Positions 31,850 to 43,902 of a stretch of DNA of 55,097 nt are shown here, in pieces (position 1 is the stretch's first letter; each line of letters starts with the position of its first letter). The notes under the pieces were generated by a model that saw only the letters and a list, made by a program, of their open reading frames with translations, was not told where the DNA came from and did no database searches. Both the position numbers and the translations under genes were made by a program. The stretch comes from Pandoraea sp. ASV26 (lineage in GTDB: Bacteria; Pseudomonadota; Gammaproteobacteria; Burkholderiales; Burkholderiaceae): the NCBI RefSeq assembly GCF_016428915.1, contig NZ_JAELTP010000029.1, forward strand, positions 1 through 55,097, in the 5' to 3' direction.

Positions 31850-33486
31850 GATCCACCTCCCGGCGTCGTATCGTCGAGCGAAGTCTGGCCGCTGAAGTAG
31901 AACGGCGACATGTCGATGTTCGAGACCGTCGCTGCCTGGCCCAGCCCTTCATGCGCGGCGTTGGCGAGCACGCCGTTGTCCTGATCGATGGTCCAGGTGA
32001 ACAGGCCGCCCAGACCGTTGGTGCGCACATATTCGCCCTTGGCGCGCACCGTGCGTGGCGTATCGAGTGACATGAACATGCCGCTCGACGGCTGATAGAG
32101 GAAGTCGGCGTCGGCCACCGGGTCGGTATAGAGCACGAAGCCGTTGCGTGCGGCGCCGTTCTCCAGATCGAGGTAGTTGAACAGCACGTCGTAGTACTCC
32201 GTGCTGCCCGACTCGAACGTGCCGGTGGTGATGTCGTTGCCGGGGGAGTAGGTGCCCGAGAGCGCCGAGACCTGCGCGATCTCCGCCTGAAGGGCATTGC
32301 GGGAGTAGGCCGCGTAACCGATATGCACCTTGGCGAGCGGCACGCCCGCCTGACGCAGCCAGTTCACCGCCCGGTCGATGGAGAAGCCGCCGGCGGCGCT
32401 CGGGTCGGTGTCGTGCAGATTGGTGTGGTGCGCGAGCGTGGGTGCCCAAGGTGTGCCGAAGAAGTCGTAGGTCATCAGATTCAGACGCGACACGCCCGCC
32501 GCAATGAGGCCAGGCAGATTGGCCTTGGTCATGTCTGCCACGTTGGCCGACACCGCAATCGAGATCTCGACGTCCGTGCGCCCCGCGGCAACGAGCGCAT
32601 GCTTCAGATCGCCGATGAGCGCCGCGTAGTTGGCGCCATCGGTATCGTCATACGTATTGCCGGTGTCGCCGGGCGCGCCGGGATACTCCCAGTCGATGTT
32701 GACCTCGACGAACATCGGAAAGCGCTTGAACAGGTCGACCACGCTCGCGCAGAACGTCTTGCGCCGCGCGGCGCTTGCCGCCAGGCCGTGGAACGCCTGA
32801 CTCATGGTCCAGCCGCCGATGGCGAGCGCCAGTTTCAGCGCAGGGTTCTTCGCCTGAAGCAGCCGAAGGCCGCCGAGCACGCCTTGTGCGCGCGACTGCT
32901 GGAACATCGGGATGACGTCGTTGCTGACCCAGCCGTCGAAGCCGCAATTGCGATAGGCCAGCACGTCGCCCCAACTGTCGACGAACGTGGCCTGATCCGG
33001 CTTGCGCGCGAAGTCGGTCGCGGCGCGGGCGATCGTCTGCGCCTTCTCGCCCTGATCGCCGACGATACCGGCAAAGCCGATGATCAGACGATCGTAGGCG
33101 AAGGGATCGAGCAACATGAGATCGACGCCGCGTCCGGCCGCATCGTTGCTGAAGTCGCCGTCGAGCCGTCCGTCGTATTGCGACCAGTCGGTGTAATAGC
33201 CCGAGACTTCGAACGTGTTCTTGGCGTAGCGGTTATAGACGCGGCGCGCCACACGTGCCGAGGTGTACGACAGTTGTGTCGTGCTGGTGGACGGATCGAA
33301 GCCGTTCTGTGCGTATGTCGTTTCGGTCGCGCCGTCCTGTGGGTCGCTCGGGTAGACGAGTTCGCTCTGCGCGCCGGGGGCGGCGGACAGTGTCGAAGCC
33401 GTCGCGGTCGAGGCACCAGGGGTGGCAGGCGTGGCAGGGGTGGCTGACCCCGCCATCGGCGGGCGTTGCGAAGGGGTATCGGACAT
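31846..33486 (-). CDS. Glycoside hydrolase family 18 protein (chitinase-like)
   Basis: A 546-residue GH18 protein expected to cleave beta-1,4-linked N-acetylglucosamine. A low-complexity Ala/Pro/Thr tail (to about 45) precedes the barrel: VSGYYTDWSQYDGR, LALAIGGWTMS, the catalytic strand FVEVNIDWEYPG (proton donor E kept), MTYDFFGTPW and GGLFTWTIDQDNG. In the DxxDxDxE signature the first two Asp are replaced (V and N). There is no signal peptide, so export must be by another route, perhaps the overlapping holin-like protein. ATG 33486 has GGAG 8 nt before it. Confidence 0.85.
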   Translation of the reverse strand: MSDTPSQRPPMAGSATPATPATPGASTATASTLSAAPGAQSELVYPSDPQDGATETTYAQNGFDPSTSTTQLSYTSARVARRVYNRYAKNTFEVSGYYTDWSQYDGRLDGDFSNDAAGRGVDLMLLDPFAYDRLIIGFAGIVGDQGEKAQTIARAATDFARKPDQATFVDSWGDVLAYRNCGFDGWVSNDVIPMFQQSRAQGVLGGLRLLQAKNPALKLALAIGGWTMSQAFHGLAASAARRKTFCASVVDLFKRFPMFVEVNIDWEYPGAPGDTGNTYDDTDGANYAALIGDLKHALVAAGRTDVEISIAVSANVADMTKANLPGLIAAGVSRLNLMTYDFFGTPWAPTLAHHTNLHDTDPSAAGGFSIDRAVNWLRQAGVPLAKVHIGYAAYSRNALQAEIAQVSALSGTYSPGNDITTGTFESGSTEYYDVLFNYLDLENGAARNGFVLYTDPVADADFLYQPSSGMFMSLDTPRTVRAKGEYVRTNGLGGLFTWTIDQDNGVLANAAHEGLGQAATVSNIDMSPFYFSGQTSLDDTTPGGGS

Positions 33487-33573
33487 GGTGTGGCTCCTGA
33501 GGTTGAGTGGACAGATGCCGTGACCGGGCGGCGCTGGCCGCATCGGCATTGGCGTGACCAGCGTCGTGTCTGC

Positions 33574-34485
33574 TCAGCGCCGGCGCCAGCGCAAATGACG
33601 TGTCAGGGTGGCGAGGGTGCGAGGCAGCATCGCCGAGAGCCATGCAAGCGGACGTGGCCTGCGTGGCGTGCCTGACGTGTGTGGCACACGGGCGGGGGGC
33701 GGCTGCGTCGTGAGCGGCGTCGGCGCGTCGCAAGGCGCGAAGCGGTAGCCGATGCGCGGCACCGTCACGATGTGGCGATGCAGATCGAGCGGAATCAATT
33801 TGCGGCGAAGCCGTGAAACGACCTGCATCAGATTCGTATCGTCCTGCTCGGGACGCTCCGGCCATAGCAGCGCGATCAGCGTACGTTTGTCATGCACGAC
33901 ATTCGCGGGCGAGCGCAGTGCACACAGCAGGCGATACTCGATCTGCGGAATGCGAACGATCACGCCGTTGCGCCGCACCTCGCCGTGTCCGTCACGCGCC
34001 ACGCCCTGGTGGAGCAGGGCGGTGTGCGACGACGTGTCGGTCGCGTCGCACACGATCAGGCCCTCGTCGGGCGATCCCTCACGCGACTCGCGTGCGGTGT
34101 GCTGACCGGTGTGCACACCGGCGAGGCCGTCATGCTGCCTTGGGCGACGCTCGATGTCGCCGGCAGCGTCTGTCGTCGGCGCGACGGACGCCGGCAAATC
34201 AAAGCGATATCCCACGCGCGCCACGGTCACGACAGCGCGTTGTAACCCGAGCGGGGCGAGCGAGCGCCGCAGTCGCGAGACGAGTTGCACGAGTGCGGCG
34301 TCCTCCATCCACTGCGCGCGCGATCCCCACAGCGCTTCCATCAGCGCGCGCTTGCCGAACGCCGTACCCGCGCGGGCCGCGAGCAGCACCAACAAACGCT
34401 TTTCCTGCTCAGACAGCCTTGCGGAAATGCCATTGCGCTGCACGAGATTGGTGACCTCGTCGAGGTCGAATGGTGACATCGGCAT
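33574..34485 (-). CDS. Regulator with two tandem OmpR/PhoB-type winged helices
   Basis: A 303-residue DNA-binding protein with two Trans_reg_C winged helices and no receiver. First: LSEQEKRLLVLLAARAG, LVQLVSRLRRSL, VTVARVGYRF (about 30-95). Second: IPQIEYRLLCALRS, LMQVVSRLRRKLIPLD, IVTVPRIGYRF (about 180-250). The parallel ends (SRLRR.L.PL, GYRF) show internal duplication. A hydrophobic Pro-rich tail follows. It lies 87 bp upstream of the chitinase gene on the same strand and probably controls it. ATG 34485 follows AGGAG. Confidence 0.8.
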   Translation of the reverse strand: MPMSPFDLDEVTNLVQRNGISARLSEQEKRLLVLLAARAGTAFGKRALMEALWGSRAQWMEDAALVQLVSRLRRSLAPLGLQRAVVTVARVGYRFDLPASVAPTTDAAGDIERRPRQHDGLAGVHTGQHTARESREGSPDEGLIVCDATDTSSHTALLHQGVARDGHGEVRRNGVIVRIPQIEYRLLCALRSPANVVHDKRTLIALLWPERPEQDDTNLMQVVSRLRRKLIPLDLHRHIVTVPRIGYRFAPCDAPTPLTTQPPPARVPHTSGTPRRPRPLAWLSAMLPRTLATLTRHLRWRRR

Positions 34486-34761
34486 GGGGCGCTCCTGGTA
34501 ACGAGTAAGGGACGCCAACCGTAGCGACGCGTGTTCGCCTGTCACAAGGCGACAAGCGCGACATAGATGCCGTCATCCGATGCCCGCACGCCTGCGCTGC
34601 GCACCCGGGGTGCCTTGGCGATGTCACGCGTCGCCACGCGGGGTAAGATAGCTGCCGTACATCGCAATGGCGGGCAATGGCGGGCCATGCTGCGCCAAGT
34701 TGGCCGGATAGCTGGCGGCGCGTCGCCATTGCTGACCTCTCGAACCTTCCCGGATTTCGTC

Positions 34762-35616
34762 ATGCTCGAACTCATTTCCGAACACCGTTGCTTCGGCGGC
34801 GCGCAGCGCTTCTATCGTCACACCTCGACCACCATCGGTCTGCCGATGCGTTTCTCGGTGTTCCTGCCGGCGCAGGCGAGCGACACACGTGCAGTGCCCG
34901 CGCTGTTTTATCTCGCGGGACTGACGTGTACGGAAGAGACGTTCATGATCAAGGGCGGCGCACAGTGGCTGGCCGCAGAACACGGGCTCGCGCTGATTAC
35001 TCCCGACACCAGCCCGCGGGGTGCGGGCGTGCCGGGCGAGACCGAAGCGTGGGATTTTGGTGTCGGTGCAGGCTTCTATCTCGATGCGACACAGGCACCG
35101 TGGTCGACGAACTACCGCATGTACACCTATCTCGTCGATGAACTGTATGGACTGGTGACGCAATCGTTGCCGATCGACGCTGAGCGCATCGGCATCTTCG
35201 GTCACTCGATGGGCGGGCATGGCGCGTTGACGCTCGCATTGCGCAACCCTGACAAATTCCGTTCGGTGTCGGCCTTCGCACCGATTGCGGCACCGATGCG
35301 TTGCCCATGGGGCGAGAAGGCTTTCACTGGGTATCTGGGGACGGACCGCGAGACGTGGCGGCAGTACGACGCGAGCGAACTGATGACGAAGGCCGCACAG
35401 ATGGTGTTCCCGGGCGGCATCCTGATCGATCAGGGCCTGAGCGACCCCTTCCTCGAAGCGCAACTGCATCCCGAGATCTTCGAGCGCGCATGCCGCGACG
35501 TGGGGCAGCCGCTGACGCTGCGACGTCACCATGGCTACGATCACGGGTACTACTTCATCCAGACCTTCATGGCGGATCATCTGTCACATCACGCCGAGCA
35601 TCTTCGCGCGTACTGA
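34762..35616 (+). CDS. fghA: S-formylglutathione hydrolase
   Basis: A 284-residue esterase hydrolysing S-formylglutathione to formate and glutathione in formaldehyde detoxification. The fold is canonical: FYLAGLTCTEETFMIKGGAQ (pieces: LTCTEETF), PDTSPRG, the nucleophile in IFGHSMGGHGAL, MRCPWGEKAFTGYLG (pieces) and the catalytic histidine in GYDHGYYFI. Length and the N-terminus MLELISEHRCFGG match FrmB/FghA. No glutathione-dependent alcohol dehydrogenase gene is adjacent. The ribosome site is weak. Confidence 0.92.
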   Translation: MLELISEHRCFGGAQRFYRHTSTTIGLPMRFSVFLPAQASDTRAVPALFYLAGLTCTEETFMIKGGAQWLAAEHGLALITPDTSPRGAGVPGETEAWDFGVGAGFYLDATQAPWSTNYRMYTYLVDELYGLVTQSLPIDAERIGIFGHSMGGHGALTLALRNPDKFRSVSAFAPIAAPMRCPWGEKAFTGYLGTDRETWRQYDASELMTKAAQMVFPGGILIDQGLSDPFLEAQLHPEIFERACRDVGQPLTLRRHHGYDHGYYFIQTFMADHLSHHAEHLRAY

Positions 35617-35671
35617 ACGTATTGAGCGCACCGGGCGCCCCGACCCGCCGGTCCCCGTATTTCCCGTGCTG

Positions 35672-36529
35672 TCAGACCGCGCGCGCCTCATAACGGCGCG
35701 GCGGCGTAACGATCTCGTCCTGCGCCCGAACGATTTCCAGCTCATAGCGGCCGGCAAGATGCGTGGCGCACAGCACGGCGTCGACCGCGGCCAGCGTATG
35801 CTCGAACGCGGTACGCACCGTGTCGCCCCTGAGCAGGCGCGCGAGGAATACGCCTGAGGTCAGGTCGCCCACGCCCACCGGGTGACGCGAGAACGGATAC
35901 AGCGGGCGATAGCCGTGCCAGGCCTCGTCGTTCGTCACGACAAGCATGTCGAACCGATCGGCAGGCTTGCCGGCATATTCCAGATGCTTGACGAGCACCA
36001 TCTTCGGCCCGCGCGCGAGCAATGCACGGCATGCTGCGAGCGCATCGTCGAACGTGTCGATCGGATGCTGCGAGAGCTTCTCCAGTTCCAGATGGTTGGG
36101 CGCCATGATGTCGGCCGCCGCCGGCATGTGCTCGACGAGATACTGCTCGATGCCCGGCTTGACCTGACAGCCTTTCTCCGGGTGTCCCATCACCGGATCG
36201 CACAGGTAGATCGCTGCCGGATTGGCTTGCTTGACGCGCTGCACGGCGGCGAGCGCGAAGCCCGCCTGCTCCGGCGCGCCGAGATAGCCGGAGAGCACGG
36301 CGTCGCAATTCCCGAGTTCACCAATGTCGGCAATGCCGTCGACCAGGCGCAGGATCTCTTCGCTGGGCAGCGCTTGCCCGGTCCATTTGCCGTACTGCGT
36401 GTGGTTCGAGAACTGCACGGTGTTGATCGGCCAGACGTTGACCCCGAGACGTCGCATCGGGAACTCGGCGGCGCTGTTGCCGGCGTGGCCGAACACGACA
36501 TGGGACTGGATGCTGAGTATGTTTTTCAT
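35672..36529 (-). CDS. pdxY: Pyridoxal kinase
   Basis: A 285-residue ribokinase-fold enzyme phosphorylating pyridoxal in vitamin B6 salvage. [29 protein letters not shown] opens the protein (pieces: [13 protein letters not shown]), with [25 protein letters not shown] and the catalytic [10 protein letters not shown] near 220. Start ATG 36529 agrees with the family start. It does not form an obvious operon. Confidence 0.93.
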   Translation of the reverse strand: MKNILSIQSHVVFGHAGNSAAEFPMRRLGVNVWPINTVQFSNHTQYGKWTGQALPSEEILRLVDGIADIGELGNCDAVLSGYLGAPEQAGFALAAVQRVKQANPAAIYLCDPVMGHPEKGCQVKPGIEQYLVEHMPAAADIMAPNHLELEKLSQHPIDTFDDALAACRALLARGPKMVLVKHLEYAGKPADRFDMLVVTNDEAWHGYRPLYPFSRHPVGVGDLTSGVFLARLLRGDTVRTAFEHTLAAVDAVLCATHLAGRYELEIVRAQDEIVTPPRRYEARAV

Positions 36530-36671
36530 GTTGACGTAGTGCGCTAAGGCAAAAAGGACAACGCCCGCTAGCGGCACGATCCTGTCGGATGACGAGGGCG
36601 TGCCAGTCGCGGGCGTTGATCGTCAGTGCGGCGTGCAGCGTTTGCTGCGTCACCGCCCGACGTCTGCTGCG

Positions 36672-38768
<2,097 letters not shown>

Positions 38769-39010
38769 GGTACACCTCTTTTCCAGACGGTGGGAAGAAG
38801 CTTAGCAGCAGCCATCATACTCCAATGTTGCAATGCCGCGCTGGAGGTGACATCGCGCGCAAGGCTAGCAGCCACGCGGATTTGCGGCCGGCTGCGGCGC
38901 CGTGTCACGGGCCTTTGCAAAGCTTCGCAACCCCATGCAATCTGCGGTACTCGATCGAAGTGCCACCATGCCCCGGCAGCATCGCCGGGGCTGGCGGTGT
39001 CATGCGTGAT

Positions 39011-39040
39011 GCGTTACACGTTAGGCGTTACGCGTTACGC
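39011..39040. repeat. GCGTTAC short tandem repeats over the MCP stop
   Basis: GCGTTAC occurs three times within 30 bp (39011, 39025, 39032), the last containing the TAA stop of the chemoreceptor gene at 39035. Confidence 0.7.
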
Positions 39041-40681
39041 GACCTGACGCTGACGAGAGAACGCGAGCACGGCCCCGCGCGGACCATTGGCGGCAACGCC
39101 CGCGTCGTCGTCGTGCGCAGACGTGAAGGCATCGCCACCGGCGAGCCGGAATACGGCGACGGCTTCGCGCAGTTGACGTGCCTGATCCTCGAGCGACCCG
39201 GCTGCCGCCGTGGCCTCTTCGACGAGGGCGGCGTTCTGCTGCGTGACCTGATCCATCTGCATGACGGCGGTGTTGACCTGCTCGATGCCGCCCGATTGCT
39301 CGCTCGATGCTGCCGAGATCTCGCCCATGATGTCGGTCACGCGCTGCACCGCCTGCACGATTTCCGTCATTGTGCGGCCGGCGTCGCGCACTTGTTCAGA
39401 GCCGTCTTGCACCTTGCCGACGGACGCTTCGATGAGGCCCTTGATCTCCTTGGCTGCGGCCGCGCTGCGTTGGGCGAGTGTGCGGACTTCCCCTGCGACG
39501 ACGGCGAAACCGCGTCCCTGTTCGCCGGCTCGCGCGGCTTCGACGGCCGCGTTCAGCGCCAGAATGTTCGTCTGGAAGGCGATGCCGTCGATCACGCCGA
39601 TGATGTCGTTGATCTTCGTCGAGCTGGCGGCGATTTCCTGCATCGATGTGACCGCGCGTTCCACCACGCGTCCGCCTTCGCCGGCGATTTCCGAGGCGTT
39701 CGACGCCAACTGACTGGCCTGACGCGCATTGTCGGCATTCTGGCGTACGGTCGCCGTGAGTTGCTCCATCGACGACGCAGTCTCTTCGAGCGAAGCGGCC
39801 TGCTCTTCGGTGCGCGCCGACAGATCGGTGTTGCCCGCGAGCAATTGCCCCGACGCGGAAGCGATGGCGGCGGTGCCGCTGCGCACGCGTCGCACGATTT
39901 GGTCGAGACTTTCATTCATGTGTTTGAGAGCCGCCATCAATTGGCCGGTTTCGTCGCGGCTCGTCACTTCGATGCGGCTCGAGAGATCGCCTTGTGCCAC
40001 GCGCTCGGCCACCTCGACGGCACGTGCGAGCGGACGCGTGATGCTGCGCGTGACCGACAAGGCGGCGATGATGCCGACGACGGTCGCTGTAACGCCCAGC
40101 GCGATGAGCAGCCATTTGGCAAAGACGATGTCGGCGCTCGTCGCCGCCCCGGTTTCGTCGACGACCTTTTGCTGGAGCTTGACCAGTTCGACGGCTTCGA
40201 CCTGCATGGCGTCGAGCGCAGGCAGGACGTCCTGTTGCACGATGCGCAGCGCGGCGTCGCGTTGGTCGGCAGCCAACTCCGTGAGCACGCTCGCGCGCGC
40301 CTTCAGAAAGGCGTTGTTGTGTTCCCGGATGGAGCTGAGCAATTGCTTGCCGTCCGCCGACGTCACGTACTTGTCGAGGACTTCCTGTGCTTTGGCGATT
40401 CGGCCGAGATTGACGTCGATACGTTGGTCGAGCGCCTTGCGTTGGGTGGCGTCCGTCGCGAGAAAGACCTCCATGAGGCGGCGGGCGTTGCCGCGCACCA
40501 TGGCGTCGATGCTGTGCGCGGCATCGGCTTTGGCCCACGCGCTCGTTAGCAGTTCTTCGTTGGCGCGTTCGATGGCAACGAAACGTGTCAGCGCGATGAC
40601 CAGCATGGTCAGCAAGAGGGTCAGCAGTGTGCCGAAGCCGATGGCTAGCCGGGTTCGGATCTTCAGGTCGGCGATTCTCAT
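39035..40681 (-). CDS. Methyl-accepting chemotaxis protein
   Basis: A 548-residue chemoreceptor. Membrane helix 1 at about 13-33 ([19 protein letters not shown]), a four-helix periplasmic ligand domain of about 150 residues, membrane helix 2 near 190, a HAMP domain ([29 protein letters not shown] in pieces: [13 protein letters not shown]) and a long signalling domain with the hairpin tip [41 protein letters not shown] (pieces: [15 protein letters not shown]). The ligand is unknown. ATG 40681 follows GGAG. Confidence 0.92.
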   Translation of the reverse strand: MRIADLKIRTRLAIGFGTLLTLLLTMLVIALTRFVAIERANEELLTSAWAKADAAHSIDAMVRGNARRLMEVFLATDATQRKALDQRIDVNLGRIAKAQEVLDKYVTSADGKQLLSSIREHNNAFLKARASVLTELAADQRDAALRIVQQDVLPALDAMQVEAVELVKLQQKVVDETGAATSADIVFAKWLLIALGVTATVVGIIAALSVTRSITRPLARAVEVAERVAQGDLSSRIEVTSRDETGQLMAALKHMNESLDQIVRRVRSGTAAIASASGQLLAGNTDLSARTEEQAASLEETASSMEQLTATVRQNADNARQASQLASNASEIAGEGGRVVERAVTSMQEIAASSTKINDIIGVIDGIAFQTNILALNAAVEAARAGEQGRGFAVVAGEVRTLAQRSAAAAKEIKGLIEASVGKVQDGSEQVRDAGRTMTEIVQAVQRVTDIMGEISAASSEQSGGIEQVNTAVMQMDQVTQQNAALVEEATAAAGSLEDQARQLREAVAVFRLAGGDAFTSAHDDDAGVAANGPRGAVLAFSRQRQVA

Positions 40682-40988
40682 AGGAGTGACTCCTTTTAGG
40701 GATTTGATGCCGGGACAACACGGATGGAATGTGTCCCGAGGCGTTTTTGAGGAGTGGTCGCCGGTCTGCCGCAGAACGCGTCGATACGATGGATGAAGCC
40801 CGACGCGACTTTGGCTCACGCGCCGTGATCGACACGTGTGACATGTCCGGCGACGCGTGACGGCGGGATTCGATGAAGCCTGTCCGTCTAACTTCGTATA
40901 CGACGCAAAATATGACAACTGTAGGTTTCCTACATCGAAACCGGGGTAAACGACGGGATGAAAAGTACGCAGAACTCTGACAAGGAAA
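40682..40988. other. MCP upstream region
   Basis: No gene. It contains the 15-bp palindrome TGTAGG-TTT-CCTACA (40920-40934), of unknown role, about 240 bp before the receptor start. Confidence 0.5.
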
Positions 40989-42140
40989 TCAGATAAATCG
41001 GACGGCGTAGATGGGCGGCAAGTGCGCCGAGACGCATGTCCATTGCTCGCCGGCGTTCTCGCTGATCCATAGCGCGCCGGTGGTCGAGCCCATGGCGAGC
41101 GTGCGCCCGGTGGCGTCGATATCCAATCCGTGGCGGTAGATGAGGTCGTAGGAGGGCGTTTCCGGCAGCCCGTGCGAGAGCGCGGTGAACGTCTCGCCGC
41201 CGTCGCGCGTGCGCGTGACGACGAGGCGGGCGTCGACCGGTATGCGGCACGCGTCGCGCTGTGCGGGCACGAACCACGCGATGTCGGGGTCATGCGGGTC
41301 GACGGCGACGGCGAAGCCGAAACTCGACGGTGCCGCCTGAATCCGCCGCCAGGACGCGCCGTAATCGAGGGTACGGAAGATGCCGTTGTGATGCTGTGCC
41401 CACAAGGCGTTGGGGACGTCGCGGCATTGCACGAGGCGGTGGACGTCCTGCGCATTCGGATCGAGGCGTCGCTCGGGCGGCATGTAATCGGCCTCCATGC
41501 CGCTCGCTGCGAGTGCCCAGGTGTGACCGTCATCGCGCGTGCGCCAGACACCGCCAGTCGACACGGCCACCATCACCTGCCGGCTGTCGTGCGGATCGAT
41601 GCAGATCGAATGAATGCCCGCATGATCGTAGCCGCCCCCCATCCACTCGGCCCGCTCGGGGCGGTCCCACAAACTCTGCACCAGCGCCCAGTGCTGCCCA
41701 TGGTCGCCGCAGCGGAACAGGCCGCCCGGGATCGTGCCTGCCCAGAGGACACCGGGGGCGTCGGGGCCGGCCGCTTCGAGTGACCAAAGCAGTGCTACCG
41801 AGGGCGCTTGCCCTTCGTCGGCAGATGCTTCGGACTGCTGCGTTTGTTGGGCGAAGGCGGGCGGGGCGAGTTCGGTCCATGCGTTCGCGTCGCGTGCGCG
41901 TGACCAGAGCTTGACGCCGAAATGCCCGAGGTTGAGCGCCGCGTAATCCGTGCCGTCACGTTTGTCGTGCAACACCATGCTGACCGGCTCACCCGGAAAA
42001 TCCGGGGTGTTCGACGTCAGTCGCCAGTCGGTGCCTTCTCGGCCTTTGCGTCCCTCACTTCCCTCACTTCCCTCGCGCACCCACGTGAACAGTCCCTTGC
42101 GGGTGGCAACCAGCAGTGTGGCTCCGGCGACATGTTCCAC
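40989..42140 (-). CDS. BNR/WD40-like beta-propeller protein
   Basis: A 383-residue protein made of BNR/sialidase-like beta-propeller blades (repeating [44 protein letters not shown] in pieces: [35 protein letters not shown]). No signal peptide, so cytoplasmic. No sialidase catalytic residues are evident. It follows the MoaD/ThiS-like gene by 52 bp on the same strand, a recurring pair in Burkholderiales. Role unknown. Confidence 0.8.
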   Translation of the reverse strand: MEHVAGATLLVATRKGLFTWVREGSEGSEGRKGREGTDWRLTSNTPDFPGEPVSMVLHDKRDGTDYAALNLGHFGVKLWSRARDANAWTELAPPAFAQQTQQSEASADEGQAPSVALLWSLEAAGPDAPGVLWAGTIPGGLFRCGDHGQHWALVQSLWDRPERAEWMGGGYDHAGIHSICIDPHDSRQVMVAVSTGGVWRTRDDGHTWALAASGMEADYMPPERRLDPNAQDVHRLVQCRDVPNALWAQHHNGIFRTLDYGASWRRIQAAPSSFGFAVAVDPHDPDIAWFVPAQRDACRIPVDARLVVTRTRDGGETFTALSHGLPETPSYDLIYRHGLDIDATGRTLAMGSTTGALWISENAGEQWTCVSAHLPPIYAVRFI

Positions 42141-42192
42141 GGTCTTCCTCCTTGACGCGTACGCGTACGCGCCTTGTGCGTTGCGCGCTCGT

Positions 42193-42462
42193 TCATCCGC
42201 CCGATAGCGCCTGTGCGACGAACACGCGGCTCGCGTCGTTGAGCGGGTCGCTCAGCGCGCGGCGGTCGCGAATGAGCCATCCATCGACAAAGACGGCGAC
42301 GTGTGCCCGCAAGCGTCCCTGATCGTTGAACAGGTAGCCACGCAACTCGGGGGTCAGGGCGACGCACTGCGCGAGCGCGTCGCGCACGGTCCGTGCGTCG
42401 ACGGATTGGGCGTCCACGCAGACGTGGCGCCGGATTGCGGGGGCGAAGGTGACGGTCACCAT
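42193..42462 (-). CDS. MoaD/ThiS-family ubiquitin-like protein
   Basis: An 89-residue protein with the beta-grasp pattern VTVTFAPAIRRHV, VRDALAQCVALTPELRGYLFNDQGRLRAHVAVFVDG (pieces) and a C-terminal ALSGG. The terminal Gly-Gly is the sulfur-carrier or adenylation signature. No MoaE, ThiG or E1-like gene adjoins. It is the first gene of a pair with the beta-propeller protein. ATG 42462 is the start of choice, with AAGG upstream; longer frames exist. Confidence 0.68.
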   Translation of the reverse strand: MVTVTFAPAIRRHVCVDAQSVDARTVRDALAQCVALTPELRGYLFNDQGRLRAHVAVFVDGWLIRDRRALSDPLNDASRVFVAQALSGG

Positions 42463-42819
42463 ACCCTTGTCCTTGTCGTGCGGATGCCGCTGCGTCACGC
42501 GCATCCGCCATACGCTGAGAACGAGGCTTTCAGTGTAGACAATGAGGATGGCTCGCACAGTGTGCATTGCAGCACCGTTGTGCGTTCGCCGCGCTATGTT
42601 CGTCCGGAGATACCGCGCGCTGCGGCCATATACAGCGCAGCAGGGCGCTATCTGGTGTCCTTTGGATGACGAGCTTCGAGTCTCGCCCCCTGGGAAGCGT
42701 CGTCGCAGGGTGTGGCCTCGCATATCGGACACTCCCCAACCCCCTTTCACCTCATTATTGTTCACCATTATCGGAGTGCCCGCGAGCGCAGTGCCGCAGG
42801 TAAATTCCAGGAGGGAGCA

Positions 42820-43182
42820 ATGGCAAAAGGCAAACGAAAAGATATCGGCATGGGACGTTGGTCCGATGGGGCGATCAAGCGTCAGTGGCGGCTACACCGT
42901 GCCGGAGAGGCGTCGCAGAAGGAGGATTCGACGGTGAAGCGTCCGCCCGAGATCGCGAAGTGCGAGGGTTACTTCTTGTGGAGTGTGCGTCAGGCGGCGT
43001 TCATCGGTCGGCACGACGACACGCTCAGGGGTGGCGCACGGCATTACGCGACGTGCACGGCGAAAGCGAAACGCTATGCGAGCGAGGCGCAGGCCCGGGC
43101 GGCAGGAGATGCGATTGTCGGTGACGTGCTGATCATGTACGGCTATGCCGCCAACACCCCGCTCTATGTTGTGGGGCGTTGA
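42820..43182 (+). CDS. Hypothetical protein
   Basis: A 120-residue protein starting MAKGKRKDIGMGRWSDGAIKRQWRLHR, basic at its N-terminus, then VKRPPEIAKCEGYFLWSVRQAAFIGRH and HYATCTAKAKRYASEAQARAAG. GGAGGGAGC is an excellent ribosome site 4 nt before the ATG. Predicted cytoplasmic. No family recognised. Confidence 0.65.
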   Translation: MAKGKRKDIGMGRWSDGAIKRQWRLHRAGEASQKEDSTVKRPPEIAKCEGYFLWSVRQAAFIGRHDDTLRGGARHYATCTAKAKRYASEAQARAAGDAIVGDVLIMYGYAANTPLYVVGR

Positions 43183-43217
43183 CGGCAGACGGCAGGCAAT
43201 GAGTCGAGGGCAAGGGG

Positions 43218-43406
43218 TTACTTGCCCAGTTCGTGACCGATGACACCGCCGACGACGGCGCCGCCAACGGTACCGACGGCGCTGCCGCCGGTGGCTTCGT
43301 TGCCGATGACACCGCCCGCGGCTGCGCCGCCGAGCGTGCAACCCAAGAGGGACGAGCCCATGGCGAGCGCGGTGAGGACAACAAGAATCGACTTCGCCGT
43401 TTTCAT
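43218..43406 (-). CDS. Glycine-zipper lipoprotein
   Basis: A 62-residue lipoprotein: signal MKTAKSILVVLTALAMGSS, lipobox LLGC (acylated Cys at about 23), then two glycine-zipper stretches (GGAAAGGVIGNEATGG, GTVGGAVVGGVIGHELGK) as in OsmB and Rick_17kDa-type outer-membrane lipoproteins. GGAG stands 7 nt before the ATG. Role: envelope stress or maintenance, inferred. Confidence 0.78.
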   Translation of the reverse strand: MKTAKSILVVLTALAMGSSLLGCTLGGAAAGGVIGNEATGGSAVGTVGGAVVGGVIGHELGK

Positions 43407-43605
43407 GATGAGTCTCCTGTGGCAGATGCCCGCCGCGTGCTGCGCGGCGAGATGGGTCCAGATTAATGGGCAGGCGATGCGCGCACTATCGGTCACGACT
43501 GAATCGGCTGTAGGAATAGGACGACAGGCGCAAGGGCGAATGCACGGGAGTGACAGCAGAAATGGGCGGCAGGCGTGGACGGCAGGAATAGACGACAGAA
43601 ACGAC

Positions 43606-43630
43606 AAGGGCCGCACGATGTGCGGCCCTT
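43606..43630 (-). terminator. Hairpin ending the tRNA-Lys cluster
   Basis: Perfect 10-bp stem AAGGGCCGCA / TGCGGCCCTT just beyond the last tRNA; the following T content is modest. Confidence 0.5.
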
Positions 43631-43639
43631 GTGTGCATC

Positions 43640-43715
43640 TGGTGGGGCGTGAGTGACTCGAACACTCGACCTACGGATTAAGAGTCCGCTGCTCTACCAA
43701 CTGAGCTAACGCCCC
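43640..43715 (-). tRNA. tRNA-Lys (CTT), copy 1
   Basis: 76-nt cloverleaf with CCA; acceptor GGGGCGT/ACGCCCC and anticodon loop CTCTTAA, anticodon CTT. Most distal copy of the cluster. Confidence 0.94.
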
Positions 43716-43770
43716 GGTGCTACCGGGAGCAAAAAAGGCGGCGTGTGACGCAGCCTTCTTTGTATTGCTT

Positions 43771-43846
43771 TGGTGGGGCGTGAGTGACTCGAACACTCGA
43801 CCTACGGATTAAGAGTCCGCTGCTCTACCAACTGAGCTAACGCCCC
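43771..43846 (-). tRNA. tRNA-Lys (CTT), copy 2
   Basis: Identical to copies 1 and 3 over all 76 nt, 55 bp from copy 1. Confidence 0.94.
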
Positions 43847-43861
43847 GATGCAACCGGGAAT

Positions 43862-43891
43862 AAAAAAGGCTGCACGGCAAAGCAGCCTTTT
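43862..43891 (-). terminator. Hairpin between tRNA-Lys copies 2 and 3
   Basis: AAAAGGCTGC / GCAGCCTTTT stem with T-run on the minus strand, 12-16 bp from both tRNAs; a processing or attenuation site. Confidence 0.5.
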
Positions 43892-43902
43892 CAGAATTCG
43901 TT

